Assembly: GCA_033439685.1 (NCBI GenBank)
Contig: JAUEDM010000006.1
Location: 1,302,001 to 1,366,000 of the forward strand
DNA length: 64,000 bases
Reading direction: 5' to 3'
Source: Apodospora peruviana
Taxonomy: Eukaryota; Ascomycota; Sordariomycetes; Sordariales; Lasiosphaeriaceae
Shown: positions 47,087-58,808 of the stretch, piece by piece
Layout of the letters: each line of letters opens with the position of its first letter
Position numbering within the stretch: position 1 is the first letter of the stretch
Program-made: the position numbers and the translations under genes
Notes under the pieces: model-generated
Told to the model about the DNA's origin: nothing
Seen by the model: only the letters and a program-made list of their open reading frames with translations
Database searches by the model: none

Positions 47087-50035
47087 GATGATCTGATGCT
47101 GACTGCCCCGCGGTTGTGTCGTTGTGGTCGATTCGAGATGTGGTGCCGTCTGATCCAATGATCAGTGATCTGGCATATCCGTGATCAAGACCGATCCAAG
47201 ATCGCGCGGCGAGGACGAGGGAGAGACCCGTTCCTTTAATACGTCTCTTTTGCCCTCAGGTCTGGTTGTTGGTAAGGGGGGGGGGGGGGGGGGGGGGAAT
47301 AACCTCCATCGGCCGCGGGAGTCGGGTCGTACCAGATTGTCGTCTCACCGGTGATACCTTGGGTGAGTAGAGATAATGCTTTGTTCAAGTTACCTGCCAA
47401 ATTCCGTCTTCGTCTCCTGCGTGGCTGCAGACAGACATCACAGGGCAGCGCCATTTGCCAGGGAAAAGGGAATCCAGGGGGGCAAACAAGCCAAGAGCTT
47501 GCTCCTGCGTGTCACAAACCAAAGAGTGGGGGTTCCTGGGAGGAGGATCCTCCAGATGCATGCATGATGGAATAGCTACCAAAAATTCAAGGGGTTGTTG
47601 AACCAGTGCTGACTGGACGTGGCTGCTTGGGTCTTGGGGCTCTCGCCCGTCGGAGGTGCCATGGAACAGACCAGGACAACGGCCTTCTCACTTTCCGGGT
47701 TCTTCTTACCAGCCACAGAAGCAAAAATGTGACATACCGCGCAGAAACGAAACAAGCCCCAGGATCAAGGTGAATGTCGAAGCATCTGAATTGCGCCCAT
47801 TAGGGACGGACCACCAACCGGAACGTCCATGATTTTGAACTCATGCCCAAAGTTCACATTGCTTTTTTCTCCGGTGTGGGTATGGGGTGAGCACCGGCGT
47901 GTATGGATGGCAATATCTCTCCTTGGCCATATTCCTCAACCAATTTTCCCCGATATTTCCAAACTATAGAACATGATACCATCAGATTCTTTTCCCGCGT
48001 ACGGTATTGCTGTCCGCAGACACCAGCTGCAGGTACGGCTACACTGACTGCACCGGTGTGCCTAGTTCGACAGGAACAAAGAGCCGCAGGGATACCATCC
48101 GTAATGGGGAGTGGCATTGAAGCAATGGAGGACCAATGTCAACCTGATCTCTCCGTCTCCTTCCCCGTCCCCCACAGAATCACAACGAAGAAGCAAACAT
48201 CGAAATCCAAGTTTTGGTAGGCGTCCCGGGATTGGACAGGGACACAAAAGGCGGCCAGGGTAGGGGTTCTTTCTATCGCATCACAGGCCGGTCTGCTGTT
48301 CTCTAATGAAATGGGTTGTGGTTTTGAAGGATTTAAACATTCAGTCCGAGCGCTCTCTCTGCCCGACTCCCGTGCCGCTTGGGGACGTCCAAGCCCGGGG
48401 AGACTTATTTAGCAAGACCAACCGGGTTCTTTGTTGTGCTGCGCTCAGTGCAGTATGTGGTCAAAATGTCGATACCTCCGCAGATTACTGCTGCTCCAGA
48501 ACAATGTACGAAAACACAGTTTAGTCTTGCCTCTTCAGATCCCATATTATTCATCAGTCACTTGCCAAGTCTCGCCTTCCTCTCCCTGTTGTTCTCTCTG
48601 CTCGAATAAGCTTCAGCAGCCGTCCATGGTCTCATCCAGTTTCCCCAGAGAGGATGGTGAAAGCCGCTCTACGGCGCAGTAAAAGGTCTGATACAAGGCA
48701 TTCGTCCGATTGGCCCGCGGGGCCCGGCTATGCAGTTTATATGCAGGCTCGAGGCAGTTGGACGGCCCCTTGTTAACCCTGCATAGAGTGGCCAAGAGAG
48801 CCCGTTAACAGTTCTTGGTCAGTGTCACAACCAAAGCTGTTAACTGGAGCCCCGGGTGGTTGGCTGCGGGTTCAGGTGTATAACCCTTGCTATGTCGGTA
48901 TTCCGACAGTTGATTGGTTGATTCGCGATGCCTTTGGAATCCCCTTTACGCGGAACGCCATATTCGGACCGCAGATCCCTGCCTTTACTGGCATTCCCTG
49001 GGATAATAACTGAAAGGGTTCCAGACTGATGAAAGTTGGTTGTGCTCTCCTCGTTTTCTTTTCTTTTTTGCTTGGAGACATGCAAGCAAGAATGTTGCGA
49101 CATTACCCAAGCCTGGGTCGGAGATTAGGCTTGCTTGTGTCCTCCAAGTATTCCGTAATAAAGAGGGCAAAGAGAGATAAAAAGTGGACGTCCGTCTCCA
49201 TACTGCGACCCTTCTGACTCGTGAGATACGCCGAGGCCTCTGCGCTGTGTCCTATTAAAGCCCGGCTGCGTAACGTTGCCGTTGCTGCAGTGTTTCCTGT
49301 CGATGGCTCTCTCTTTGGGAACTTCTTCTCGGCCTACAAGGTAGCCGGCGGAAACATGTTATTTTCTCTCCTTGGCCTTTTGCCATCCCGCTTTCCTGAC
49401 CCAGCCTCGGTAAGGGGTACGGGTTGTATTGTCAAGCAATTATTCATACGCAATAAAAAGTCCTCCAGCCACTCCCCATGCAAGCCACTTTCAGTTATCA
49501 GCATACGACAAATCCAATATCACCCTCATCAGTTTACCCTTGACCTCGCTTCACTCACACTCGCACATCTTTTCGACCATTCTGGTCCAGTCGTCCGTCC
49601 CAAACAGAAATACCGGCATACAATTATTGATGCCGAGTCTACCACAGACCCCCTCTTTATCCCATTCTTACTGCAGAACTAATGTAAGCTCTCCGCGTAT
49701 TTAGTGAAATTGCCACGCACCTCGACCCGACACAGGGGATGAGCCGTAGATGGCACGTTCTGACTAGAGTAAACATAGTATAGTGCATGCAACAGTGGGG
49801 GTTCTAGAACGGATCGGGCCATGTGGTTGCCATGAGGTCCAATGGGCAATACCGCGGTGGGTTAGTTGCCAATCTCGGAAGTGTGGGTGCTCCGGGTCTT
49901 TGGTCTGGGGTTTTCTGGGTCGTAGTTCGGTCATATTAATAACGACCCGGGTTCGTCGTCGCGTTCCTGTCTCTGCCACATGGTTCATCCTTTCTCACGA
50001 ACCATAACCACACAAACACAGGAAGACTGAGGAAG
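47087..50035. other. Gene-poor intergenic region, 2.9 kb
   Basis: Shared 5' region of the rhodopsin-fold gene and the second short tyrosinase. It contains a 22-base G run (listed separately). No gene, tRNA or mobile element was recognised. Confidence 0.5.
47276..47297 (+). repeat. Poly-G tract, 22 bases
   Basis: Uninterrupted run of guanines in intergenic DNA about 190 bp upstream of the rhodopsin-fold start. Such tracts can form G-quadruplexes and are also prone to length error. Confidence 0.9.
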
Positions 50036-51443
50036 ATGAAGGTTGCCGCAGTCCTCGTTTCGGCCTTCGTGGCCACCGCGGCGGCGGCTGCTGCTCATCT
50101 GCCGTCGGCGCCACAGGAGGTCATCCAGCGCGCAACGGTCGACAACGGTCTGGTCGAGTCGGACCAGCTGAAAAAGCTCATCGAGGAGGCCAAGGCGCAG
50201 GCCATCGAGCAGGTCTCGGAGAACGAGCGTAAGCTGCGCAAGCGCGGCGTGACTCCGGCTTGTACCGTCTCCAAGCTCAGCTTCCGGCGGGAGTAGTAAG
50301 TACCTACACTTGATCGCCGCCATGATCCGTCCCTCGCCGACGTTGCACAATGCTGACCACCACGACCCAAACAACCACAGCGGCTCCCTCTCCACAAAGG
50401 AACGTCTCGACTACGTCAACGCGGTCAAGTGCCTGCAGAAGAAACCAGCGCGTACGCCGGCCAGCGTTGCCCCCGGCGCCAAGTCGCGCTTCGACGACTT
50501 CATCGTCACCCACATCCAGCAGACGCTCTCGATCCACTTCAGCGGCATCTTCCAGCCGTGGCACCGCTGGTTCACGTACCAGTACGAGAAGGCCCTCCGC
50601 GACGAGTGCGGCTACAAGGGCTACCAGCCCTACTGGGACTGGCCCAAGTACGCCTCGGCGCCCCAGGACTCGCCCATCTTCAACGGCGACCCCTACAGCC
50701 TCGGCGGCAACGGCCAGTACATCCCCCACGAAGGCCCCGTCATCGTGCCCCCGCCCGAGATCGGCGGAGGCAACATCCCGCTGCCCGCGGGGGTGGGAGG
50801 CGGCTTCGTGACCACCGGCCCGTTCGCCAACATGACCGTCAACTTGGGTCCGGTGGGCGGAACCGCCGACACGGCGCCCGGTCCGCTCGGCGGGCTGGGG
50901 TACAACCCCCGCGGGCTGAAGAGGGATCTGGGCGGTGCCATGAACACGCGCTACGCCAACTACACAACCGTCCTGACGCTTCTGACGCAGCCCACCATCG
51001 ACAAGTTTAGGCATGTCTCGGAAGGCGTGCCGTACACGGTCGAGATTGGACCGCACGGTGGCATTCATTACACGATTGGTGGCGATCCTGGCGGTGATTT
51101 GTTTACCTCGCCCGGTGACCCTGCCTTTTGGGTTCATCACGGCCAGATGGATCGCATGTGGACTCTCTGGTATGCTTTCCTCTCTCGGGTATTTTAATGT
51201 AAGGGATCTTTGTGTGGCTAACATGCTCTCTATCAAAAAAGGCAAGCACTCGGCCTCGGATCCTCGACACGCTACACCGATCTGGGATCTGGCAACTTTG
51301 CGCACATCACCTGGGCCAACCAGCCGGCCTCGCGCCTCGCCAAGCTGACCGATGTCATCGACATGGGCTACGCTGCGCCCTCGACGACAATTGGCCACGT
51401 CATGTCGACCACGGAGGGAGAGTTTTGCTATTTCTACCTTTGA
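50036..51443 (+). CDS. Short secreted tyrosinase / catechol oxidase-like, 416 aa
   Basis: Paralogue of the gene at 16.6 kb. Exons: 50036-50295, 50381-51169, 51242-51443; phases agree. The signal peptide is MKVAAVLVSAFVATAAAAAA, followed by a predicted helix rich in Glu/Lys (KKLIEEAKAQAIEQVSENER), which the other paralogue lacks, and a KR dibasic site before GVTPAC. Copper A ligands: H131, H139, H148 (THIQQTLSIH; PWHRWF). Copper B: H312, H316 (GPHGGIHYTIGG) and the pair 339-340 (FWVHHGQMDRMWTLW). The first intron is at the same codon and phase as in the 16.6-kb copy (before GSLST); the second, inside the Trp codon after WTL, is unique to this copy. Probably extracellular phenol oxidase. Confidence 0.93.
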
Positions 51444-52272
51444 GAATTCCCCCAGTCGGTTTGGAACTGGCCCAGCACATACATAGACGGAATAAAAGTC
51501 GGAAGCAGATTTGCCTCGATACATGCTTTATAATATACATATATATATATATTTTTAATACTATACAAGCGAGTAATTACAACGCCCCCCTCAATACCAA
51601 AGGCGTTTGACCTTGTCGAACTGCTCGCCGTGAAAGCATATCCATCGCAAACATCCCAGAGCTCAAACGTAATTAACTATGCTGTGCAATCTGAGTGAGC
51701 AATCAACCACTGTGTAAATATGGCCGTATACAACGTAGTGCGGCGAGAACAATGAGGCGCAGGTAATTGCAAGTGAGTTGGGTTTGAGCATACAGCAAGC
51801 AATATAGTCAGACTAATCAGAATTCTGGTTAGTTAGACTATTGTTCCAATCGATGGGTCTCTGCTTGCAACCACTTTTGGTAGCTGTACCAAAGGAACAA
51901 AAGTGTATAGACATTAGACATGGCAGTAAAGCCTAAAGACCAGAAAAAGGGTCACAAAGCAATGAGCTGAGGTATATAGGAATGAAATACAAAGAATAGA
52001 AAAAGTTGAACAAAAACAGAAGCACAAAGTGCTATTGGGTCCAACACAGCCAGTAACGCAGGCTAGGTATGTATCTAATATGTGGCTGGGTATCCCCAGC
52101 TCTGGATGTGTCCAATATATTCCCGGGTAACAAAAAGAAAAACGCCATTCTGCGCCAATGTAAACAAAAACCCCTATTTTCTCACCCTCCCTATGTCCCT
52201 TTCTCGTCGAATTCCACTCAAATGGTCCAATCCATCATCATATTGTATAGGCAAATTGGTGGAGCTGGACTG
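51444..52272. other. Intergenic region
   Basis: 3' flank of the tyrosinase and 3' flank of the small Ser-rich ORF. It has a TA-rich stretch (51535-51565) and otherwise nothing recognisable. Confidence 0.5.
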
Positions 52273-52563
52273 CTAAGTCCACCTCGTCGAGGAGGCCGCC
52301 ATGCCGGGGTATCTCTGATAAAGGTACGAGACAGGGTCTAGTTTTGCATCTACCGCCGTCTGGGTGGTCTTGGTGCTGGTCGTGCTGGACGATGAGGTGG
52401 ATGGCATCATCCGCCGCCGGCTGAGCCAGCTGGAGGACTTCTTAGACGCGGACTCGACGCCGTCTTTTCGGAGGAGGGAGGTGCTCGAGCGGAAGGAGGC
52501 GGCGTCAGAGGAGTTGGAGTTTTTGCTAGCGTTGCCTTTGGACGACATGCCGAGGGACATCAT
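52273..52563 (-). CDS. Small Ser-rich hypothetical protein, 96 aa
   Basis: Single intronless frame, first ATG at 52563. No known family. Composition is dominated by Ser, Lys and Arg in the first two-thirds (ASFRSSTSLLRK, SKKSSSWLSRRR), predicted disordered, ending with a short aromatic stretch (DPVSYLYQRYPGMAA). This C-terminal pattern resembles small conserved fungal proteins with a tyrosine-rich end, but I cannot name one. Codon use looks biased toward C/G-ending codons, which supports coding. Confidence 0.45.
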   Translation of the reverse strand: MMSLGMSSKGNASKNSNSSDAASFRSSTSLLRKDGVESASKKSSSWLSRRRMMPSTSSSSTTSTKTTQTAVDAKLDPVSYLYQRYPGMAASSTRWT

Positions 52564-53840
52564 TGTGTGAAATAGTGTATATGGGGTTTGGATTGAAGTT
52601 CAGGTTGAGGTTTATCGAAATTAATGTCACCAGTTTGTTGATGATCTGGAATTTTGGAGTTTTGGCCTTGAGATTCTGATGGTGTCCAGTTTAAGTTTTA
52701 TGAGATAATCAAGATGATAATAGTAATGATGAAAAGAGGACAGAAGATTGAAGTGGATTGGGCAGGATGGTGATGGCCTTAAATTCATGCATCTGAGTTT
52801 TCCAAAACTGGTGTATCCTTGCGCTTGATAGTGGCCGTGAGGGCACAGCGAGGCCGTGCAGACGATCATCAATGGGTGTTGGCGGTGCCTGTCAGGCAGC
52901 CAACGAGCATCCGTGCCAGGCAGACACGCACGCCGCTGGATTGTTCATGATTCCAGTTCCTGGGTAGTAGCCCGGGATCCTCCCGACCGCAGTGACTCAC
53001 TGCCGGTACTCGTCCAATCACATTTCCCACCACGTACTCGGTTAATGTCCCCGATCGTGGCTTACGCGGTACTTTTGGGCTATTGTTGCAGTTGCTGACC
53101 TTTTGTACGACACTCACGTGTCCTACCTGTACGACCGGACACCGCCATATAAGCCACGCGGTTGAAGTACACAAAAGGAGCAGCGCAGTAGTGCAGTGAA
53201 CAGAATAAGATATCAGGCTAATATCCCCAAGGTGGCTATCCACCTAAGGTAGGTACCTACCTAGTCAGTCATGCCGACCAGTTCAATCTCTGTCCTTTGT
53301 GTTGGGCGGGGAGTGCGCGCAGTCTTGCCGTTTTCACAAGTACGTTGCGTTTGTGAGTAAGCTCATGGATTAAAAAAGCTCTCTTGCACTTAAATAGGAA
53401 GGTGCATTTATATTATCGTAGGAGTCATACCAACGCGTACTCCCCCAGCACGGTAGGCGCATGATATGCATTGCCCCAATTCCCTGCCTCAGGCATGCCG
53501 TCAGTTGGCAACGCCTTGCCGCTTCCCAACGTACGTGACTCGCGTCTCGCCTTACGCCAATGCGAGCTGCCGCATATCTCCCTTCAATACACTGATAACC
53601 TGGATGTGACCTCGGTCCCTGATATACGTGTTTCTCGCATCTTCGAGCCATGGGGGTACACCAACACCATTCTGATACCTAAATTCAACCACCTTTCAGT
53701 CTCCTCCGTCCGATCAGCCATACCCTGTGAGACGGGTAAAATCGGGCTGCCAATACGTTATTGATTATCCCGCACAGGCACCAGGAATAGCTCGTCCCCT
53801 CGAAATGAACCGCCAGGCGTCAACATACGTCCCCAAGCCA
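52564..53840. other. Intergenic region
   Basis: Between the small ORF and the ankyrin-subtilase gene's stop. It contains the palindromic run AAGGTAGGTACCTACCTAG near 53246. No convincing gene; GC-rich frames are short and motif-free. Confidence 0.5.
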
Positions 53841-56800
53841 TCAGTAATTCGCCCTCGGAAACGACTTGACAACACTCCTCATCTCAATGATCAATCTCTC
53901 CTCCGGCTCGCCAAAGATCATGGCCGGATTCACGTACGTCACCGCGCTCGACTTGTCCGACTTGAACCGCTCAAACACCTTGAGCATGACCTCCTTGATC
54001 TTGAGTAGCTCCCAGCTCTCGCCAAGCACCACGTCTCGCTTGGCCAGCATCAGCATTAGCGACGCCATGCCAGACGCGAGCGCCGTCGCTACCGACGAGC
54101 CCGACACCTTGGATTCTTTTTGCGTCGTAGCACCACCACCCAAGTAATCCGGCCCGTAGGCGGGCATGTTTTCACCCAGAATGAGCAGGTCGGGCGCCTT
54201 GCCGCTGCCTTCTGTGCCGATGCGGCCTCGGCTCGTTGCCGCCGCGACGCTGATGGTGCTGAGGTAGTCGGCCGGGTATACGTCGTCGGCGTAGAGCTCG
54301 TCCGACTTGGCGCAGAATACCAATGCTCTATGGTTATTTTGTCTGTCGCCTCGGTCGGCGGCTTTATCAATGGCTTCTTTGAGCGCTTCACTGTTTTTGT
54401 TGAACGACCAGCTGAGGTTGATCACGTCCACCTGGTCTTCGATCGCCGCTTCGATTGCCTGTTTATTACTGCATTGTCAGCAGTCCATCGTCTTGCCGTA
54501 CCTAGGTAGGTACAGTTAATTTCCTTGACAAGGTCGGTAACTACCTCAACCGCATGTCTCGCATCAATAGACCCGCTGGGCAGTGAATTGATGCGGTACA
54601 CAAACAGATCGCAATTGGGGTCAACCCTGACCACCAAGCTTGCCATCTGCGTCCCATGCACATGTACGGATGTGAACCATGGCAGGTACCACCCATTCTC
54701 CTGCAGACTGACAAAAGATCGACCGCGTCGGACGTTGGACGCGATCCTCCTTTGTCCAATGTCGACGCCATTGTCGATGATGGCCACCTTGCTTCGGAGC
54801 GACCCGAGCTTTTCGTCGTCGCGCGGATCGAGCTCGAACGGCTTGTCTAGCACGAAGGACTGCGCGTTGTAGAATGCTTTGAAGAACCTGCCAATCCGGT
54901 TGTTAACACTAGTCCCTCCTGGACTGTACTGCCGGCAGCTAGATAGGTTGTGATGCTTACTGGTCTGACACAGACTCGGGAACATATGTCTCCCTTGTCC
55001 GCGGCTTGTGGGCGTGCCCAGGTTCAATATCGATCTTCAGCTTGGCAAGACGTTCGCTCTTCAGATTCAGCCCTTGGAGTCTACACCTCATACGGGCTCT
55101 CAAGGTCTCTGTTAGTTTGAGATATGAAGAATCCTGCACAGCCGAATTTTGTAACTCCTGGTTTTCGTTAGCGACAAATCAGACAGTAGGGTAGATGCAC
55201 TTACATATGGATTAACAACCATGATCAGAACTTCTTTCAACTGTTTCGACAAGCCGGACTTATCAGCCAACTCTGCTCTGAATCCCGTGAACAAGCGACG
55301 GAATAGACGGAGACGCCGTAGTCACTAACCCCTTCAAAGGAAAATATTCCCTCCTCACTGAACCAGTGATACAAAACACCCCAATGACCAGTAGAATAAA
55401 GCTTGAGCTTTCGCAGTGACGAGGTCCGTCCGTCTGTCCCCTTGGACTTCAGTGGGTCCAGATCAATGTTGTACTTGGCCCAGTCCAACTCCTCGACATT
55501 GAACCGATCGACGATGCGGGCTATTTCGATATCGTCCATCGGATGCGCCTGGTTATCTTTGGCTTCAAGCTTCACAATCTTAGCGACCTTGAAGAGCTGG
55601 GCAAGGTTGTCAAACAGCTCAATGATGGCCCGGGAGGTTTTGTCGGGGTCACCGACCGACATGTCGGGCAGCCGGACGTACGACAGCATATCGGAGAACT
55701 CAAAGCATTGGGGTCGCGGCTTAAAGTTCTTAACAAACCGTTCGAGGTCGTTTTCTTGCGTTTCGGAGGCGACCGAGTCGAAGTCTGACAGATCGAGGTA
55801 GGTGATTTTGTCTGTCATGATATTTATTAGTCAAATCACCAGTCCAGTCATGGGAACAGGCGGGGCTCGTGATTACTTTGTAAGCTCACATCTAGAGAGG
55901 GGGTTCAGTTAATTAGCATCTGTCTTGTAGCAACGAAGCCACACCGGGACCCATTATGCTTACCCCCTGCAGTCGCCTGCTCATAACTTGACCCATCCAG
56001 CTCCCGGGCAATATACGTCTTCATATCGACTCTCAGTCTCTGAAGCATAGGAATTCTCTTATCGATACCACTAGCCGACTTGGAGTCTCTGATCGACGGC
56101 CGTCGCCGCAGCGTCTTCATGCCCTCTTCTGCCATGGCCGCCAACGTGTATGGCGGTATACCTTCGACCCTTTGGTCCCAGGGCGTGGTGCTGATAACGC
56201 CACATTGAGAGACGAGTGCTACCCTCGTGTCGGCCTCGACAATCTCGGCCAGAATCAGGCAGGACTCACCCAGGTCGATATCGGAATGCTTCTTGGCTGG
56301 ATTTGCGACCGACAGCACGAGGTCATGGAGGGGATACCCGCCGCGGCCCCATGATATGTTGAGAAATTCCCTGGTAGCGCCGAGCAACTTGCGGACGCTC
56401 TCCAGATCTAGCAGGTCGACAGCTATCGCCAGCGCCGTTTGACCGGAGCTCTTTTGGCTCAAGATGGCCCGCTCGCCTCGGCTGGGGTCGTTCTTGTGCA
56501 TCCTTCTCACCGCAGCCAGGAGCATCTCGACCACTTCGGGGCAGCTCTGCGTGACCGCGACATGCAGGGCTGTCTCTTCGTCCTTCCATAGGTTCTTTGT
56601 CGCCGACCCATCCTTCGCGTCGGAGGTGACCAGAGGCACGATGCACTGTGAGTGGTGTTCGATCAGCTTGGTCGCCACAGATACCCATTTCGAACGAGTT
56701 AGTTGCAACTGGACGGTGCGTTGCGGATCTGGTTCCGTCTGGGCTGAGCGCAGATATTTTTTCTGGTTTATGAGCGAGTTTTCGAAACACACGCGGATGT

Positions 56801-57176
56801 TTGATTCGTCTCTCATGGAACCGAGGAAAATGTCCAGAGGGAAGCTAATCCTGGGGGTTTCCGGCGGCGGCTTGTCGGCACCTGAATAGTTTGAGCTGAA
56901 CAGATCTAATATGCGAGGCTCGATGAAGTCTTCGTAGACTACGTTCGCATCCGCATCGTATTCACGACAATAGTCCTGTGTCCCAGTGGCGGGTGAGAAA
57001 ACTGGAAATACTTACACCGGCCAAGGGTCAGAACTCACCTCTAAAGTCTTCATCCAGTGTCGGACCTTGATTTCACTGTCGGGATCATTCTCATTTGCGC
57101 CATCATGAGTTTCCCAGCCGTCCCGGATCTCACTGAGCATGGCCAAGACCTTGTGGTCGGCATCATAATCGCCCAT
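53841..57176 (-). CDS. Ankyrin-subtilase (S8 peptidase) fusion protein, 951 aa
   Basis: Predicted intracellular serine protease with a regulatory N-terminal half. Exons: 57176-57039, 56975-55964, 55811-55330, 55270-55205, 55157-54961, 54887-54545, 54458-53841; all phases agree. There is no signal peptide or prodomain. Residues 1-170 are an unrecognised helical region; about 176-250 contains ankyrin-like units (DEETALHVAV, SGQTALAIAV); about 380-630 is an unknown region with leucine-rich-like strands. The S8 domain has the triad D670 (VAIIDNGVD), H709 (HVHGTQMASLV) and S868 (VSGSSVATALASG). At the oxyanion position I read Asp799 (FCAKSD) rather than Asn. S8 domains are known as effector domains in fungal NLR-type proteins, but this protein has no visible NTPase. 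It is divergent from the 363-aa gene, sharing a 540-bp promoter. Confidence 0.88.
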
Positions 57177-57716
57177 ATTGAAGTTTCGACCCGTTGCGCG
57201 AATGCCGCTAGTGACTCCCTTCAGGTTGAAACTACTGGAAATCTCATTGGCGTATCGAGGAAATTCCAGCTGGGTTCAGAGATGATAGATATTACCGAAG
57301 AACCTCATCATCCTACCAGATGAACATTGGAAAAAAGTCAGATCTTCTGTCTGTTGCGCTGCGCACCACAGCCTGCCCGAAAATAGACTAGTCTGCATCC
57401 TTGCAAGTTGCAACCCCCCACAAAATGCGGTGATGGCCCCTGTCATTGGCACCCCCTAACGTTATGCCTGAATGAGATCCCCTCAGCTTCTGCAGTGTAA
57501 CGCGGCCTGAGATTATTCGTCAGTTCAGGGATTGCGGGTCCCAATCAACGGAAATGTGTCAGGCAGATCGCCATAGACTCAAGGTGACAATGAGGTGGAT
57601 GACTTCTCCGACAATGAGCTTTGTCTTCCAAGCATCCCAGCGTTGGAATATCATCACTTCTATCATCCCAGCTTGCGTTTTGTACCTGGAATCCTGGGAC
57701 GATAAATCATTGACCA
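57177..57716. promoter_or_regulatory. Bidirectional promoter region
   Basis: 540 bp between the start codons of the ankyrin-subtilase (minus) and the 363-aa protein (plus). Both genes must be driven from here, so joint regulation is possible. No clear TATA element or named motif was identified. Confidence 0.5.
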
Positions 57717-58808
57717 ATGGCTGCGACTGAAGAATTTGATGTTCCGGTGCCGTTCATCGAAGATCCCGATGACCAGGGGACAAATCGAACATATCTTGGC
57801 ACCCCCCTTTTCCAGGTGGAGACAACCAACTTCACCTCGACAGTGACGGAGCAATACGTACTTCACGGCAAGCTGAGCAGAGAAGGCAAAGAACCAGCCA
57901 GCCTAGTGGTGGTGCACTTCAGCCTCCACAGCGACAGCAGCGTCAAGTCGCGGCGGTTTCGCAAGGTGACAATCAGTCTGACCTTCACCTCTGCGTCCGG
58001 CCAAGCTGCCGACGACCCGGCCATCCGGTGTTTTGCGCCGGCGCAGGATGGCAATATCGGCGTGATACCAACGGCGGTCACGCGGCAGACCCAGCACCAA
58101 GCCGGCGCTTCGGCAAAGGTGGACGCGGCGCCCATCCCAGCAAGCTTGGGATTCTCCTATGACTGGCAGAGCCAGGCTGCATGGAAGGAGCACGTCATGG
58201 CCACCATCAGCGCGAAAAACGAAGCGAGCACCCGCACGCGAGACAGGGACGGCTTCAATGTGGTTCAGTGGACGATCACGGAGAACGGAAAGCAGAAGCA
58301 GATACCTGATTCATACCAGCTCGCGGTGGTGATTGAACGGAAATCAGCCGATGAGCCGTTCATGGTGCAGGCAAAGGTCCACGCCTCGGTTGACGCGCTG
58401 CATGCAATGGCAAACGCGTCGGACTTGAAGTCACTGATTGGACTGAGGTGGCCGGTCAAGACATATGAACCGGCGAAGAAGGCGGGATCGGGCAAGCTGG
58501 AGTATCCCGAGGATGCGAAAGTGGATGGGGAAGAGCTGGGACTGCTGGTTAAGGGCAGAGAGTTGGATAAGTTTGCATATGTGCATGTTATTGAACTGGT
58601 GGCACCACTGAGCATCTATGGCGGAAAGCAGGTGTTTGAGAATAACGATAGAGACAATATGTCGTTAAATACGGCCGATAACGACACTGATGGTTCGGGG
58701 ACGAAGCTGAACGTATCCCTTCAATTCGGCGGTGGAAATGGCAAAGATGATGAGGACGGCGACGACGATGATGATGATGACTTTCAGGATGCGTCGGAAT
58801 CATTGTGA
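57717..58808 (+). CDS. Unrecognised beta-rich protein with acidic tail, 363 aa
   Basis: Single-exon gene with the first ATG at 57717 and good coding character throughout. I do not recognise the family. No signal peptide or membrane helix. The first ~270 residues alternate polar and hydrophobic residues, suggesting two beta-sandwich-like units (VTEQYVLHGKL, VVVHFSLHSDSSV, KVTISLTFTS; then FNVVQWTITENG, YQLAVVIERK, FMVQAKVHASVDA). A Trp-containing short motif (YDWQSQAAWKEH) sits between them. The last ~25 residues are almost all acidic (EDGDDDDDDDFQDASES), encoded by a GA(C/T) run. It lies between the ankyrin-subtilase gene and the NLR gene and shares a promoter with the former, suggesting a role in the same process as partner, substrate or sensor. 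That role is inference. Confidence 0.75.
   Translation: MAATEEFDVPVPFIEDPDDQGTNRTYLGTPLFQVETTNFTSTVTEQYVLHGKLSREGKEPASLVVVHFSLHSDSSVKSRRFRKVTISLTFTSASGQAADDPAIRCFAPAQDGNIGVIPTAVTRQTQHQAGASAKVDAAPIPASLGFSYDWQSQAAWKEHVMATISAKNEASTRTRDRDGFNVVQWTITENGKQKQIPDSYQLAVVIERKSADEPFMVQAKVHASVDALHAMANASDLKSLIGLRWPVKTYEPAKKAGSGKLEYPEDAKVDGEELGLLVKGRELDKFAYVHVIELVAPLSIYGGKQVFENNDRDNMSLNTADNDTDGSGTKLNVSLQFGGGNGKDDEDGDDDDDDDFQDASESL

Noticed and set aside
50304..51524. 406-codon minus-strand frame over the second short tyrosinase
   Set aside because: Shadow of a GC-rich coding exon; the plus-strand tyrosinase has complete copper-binding motifs and correct splice phases.
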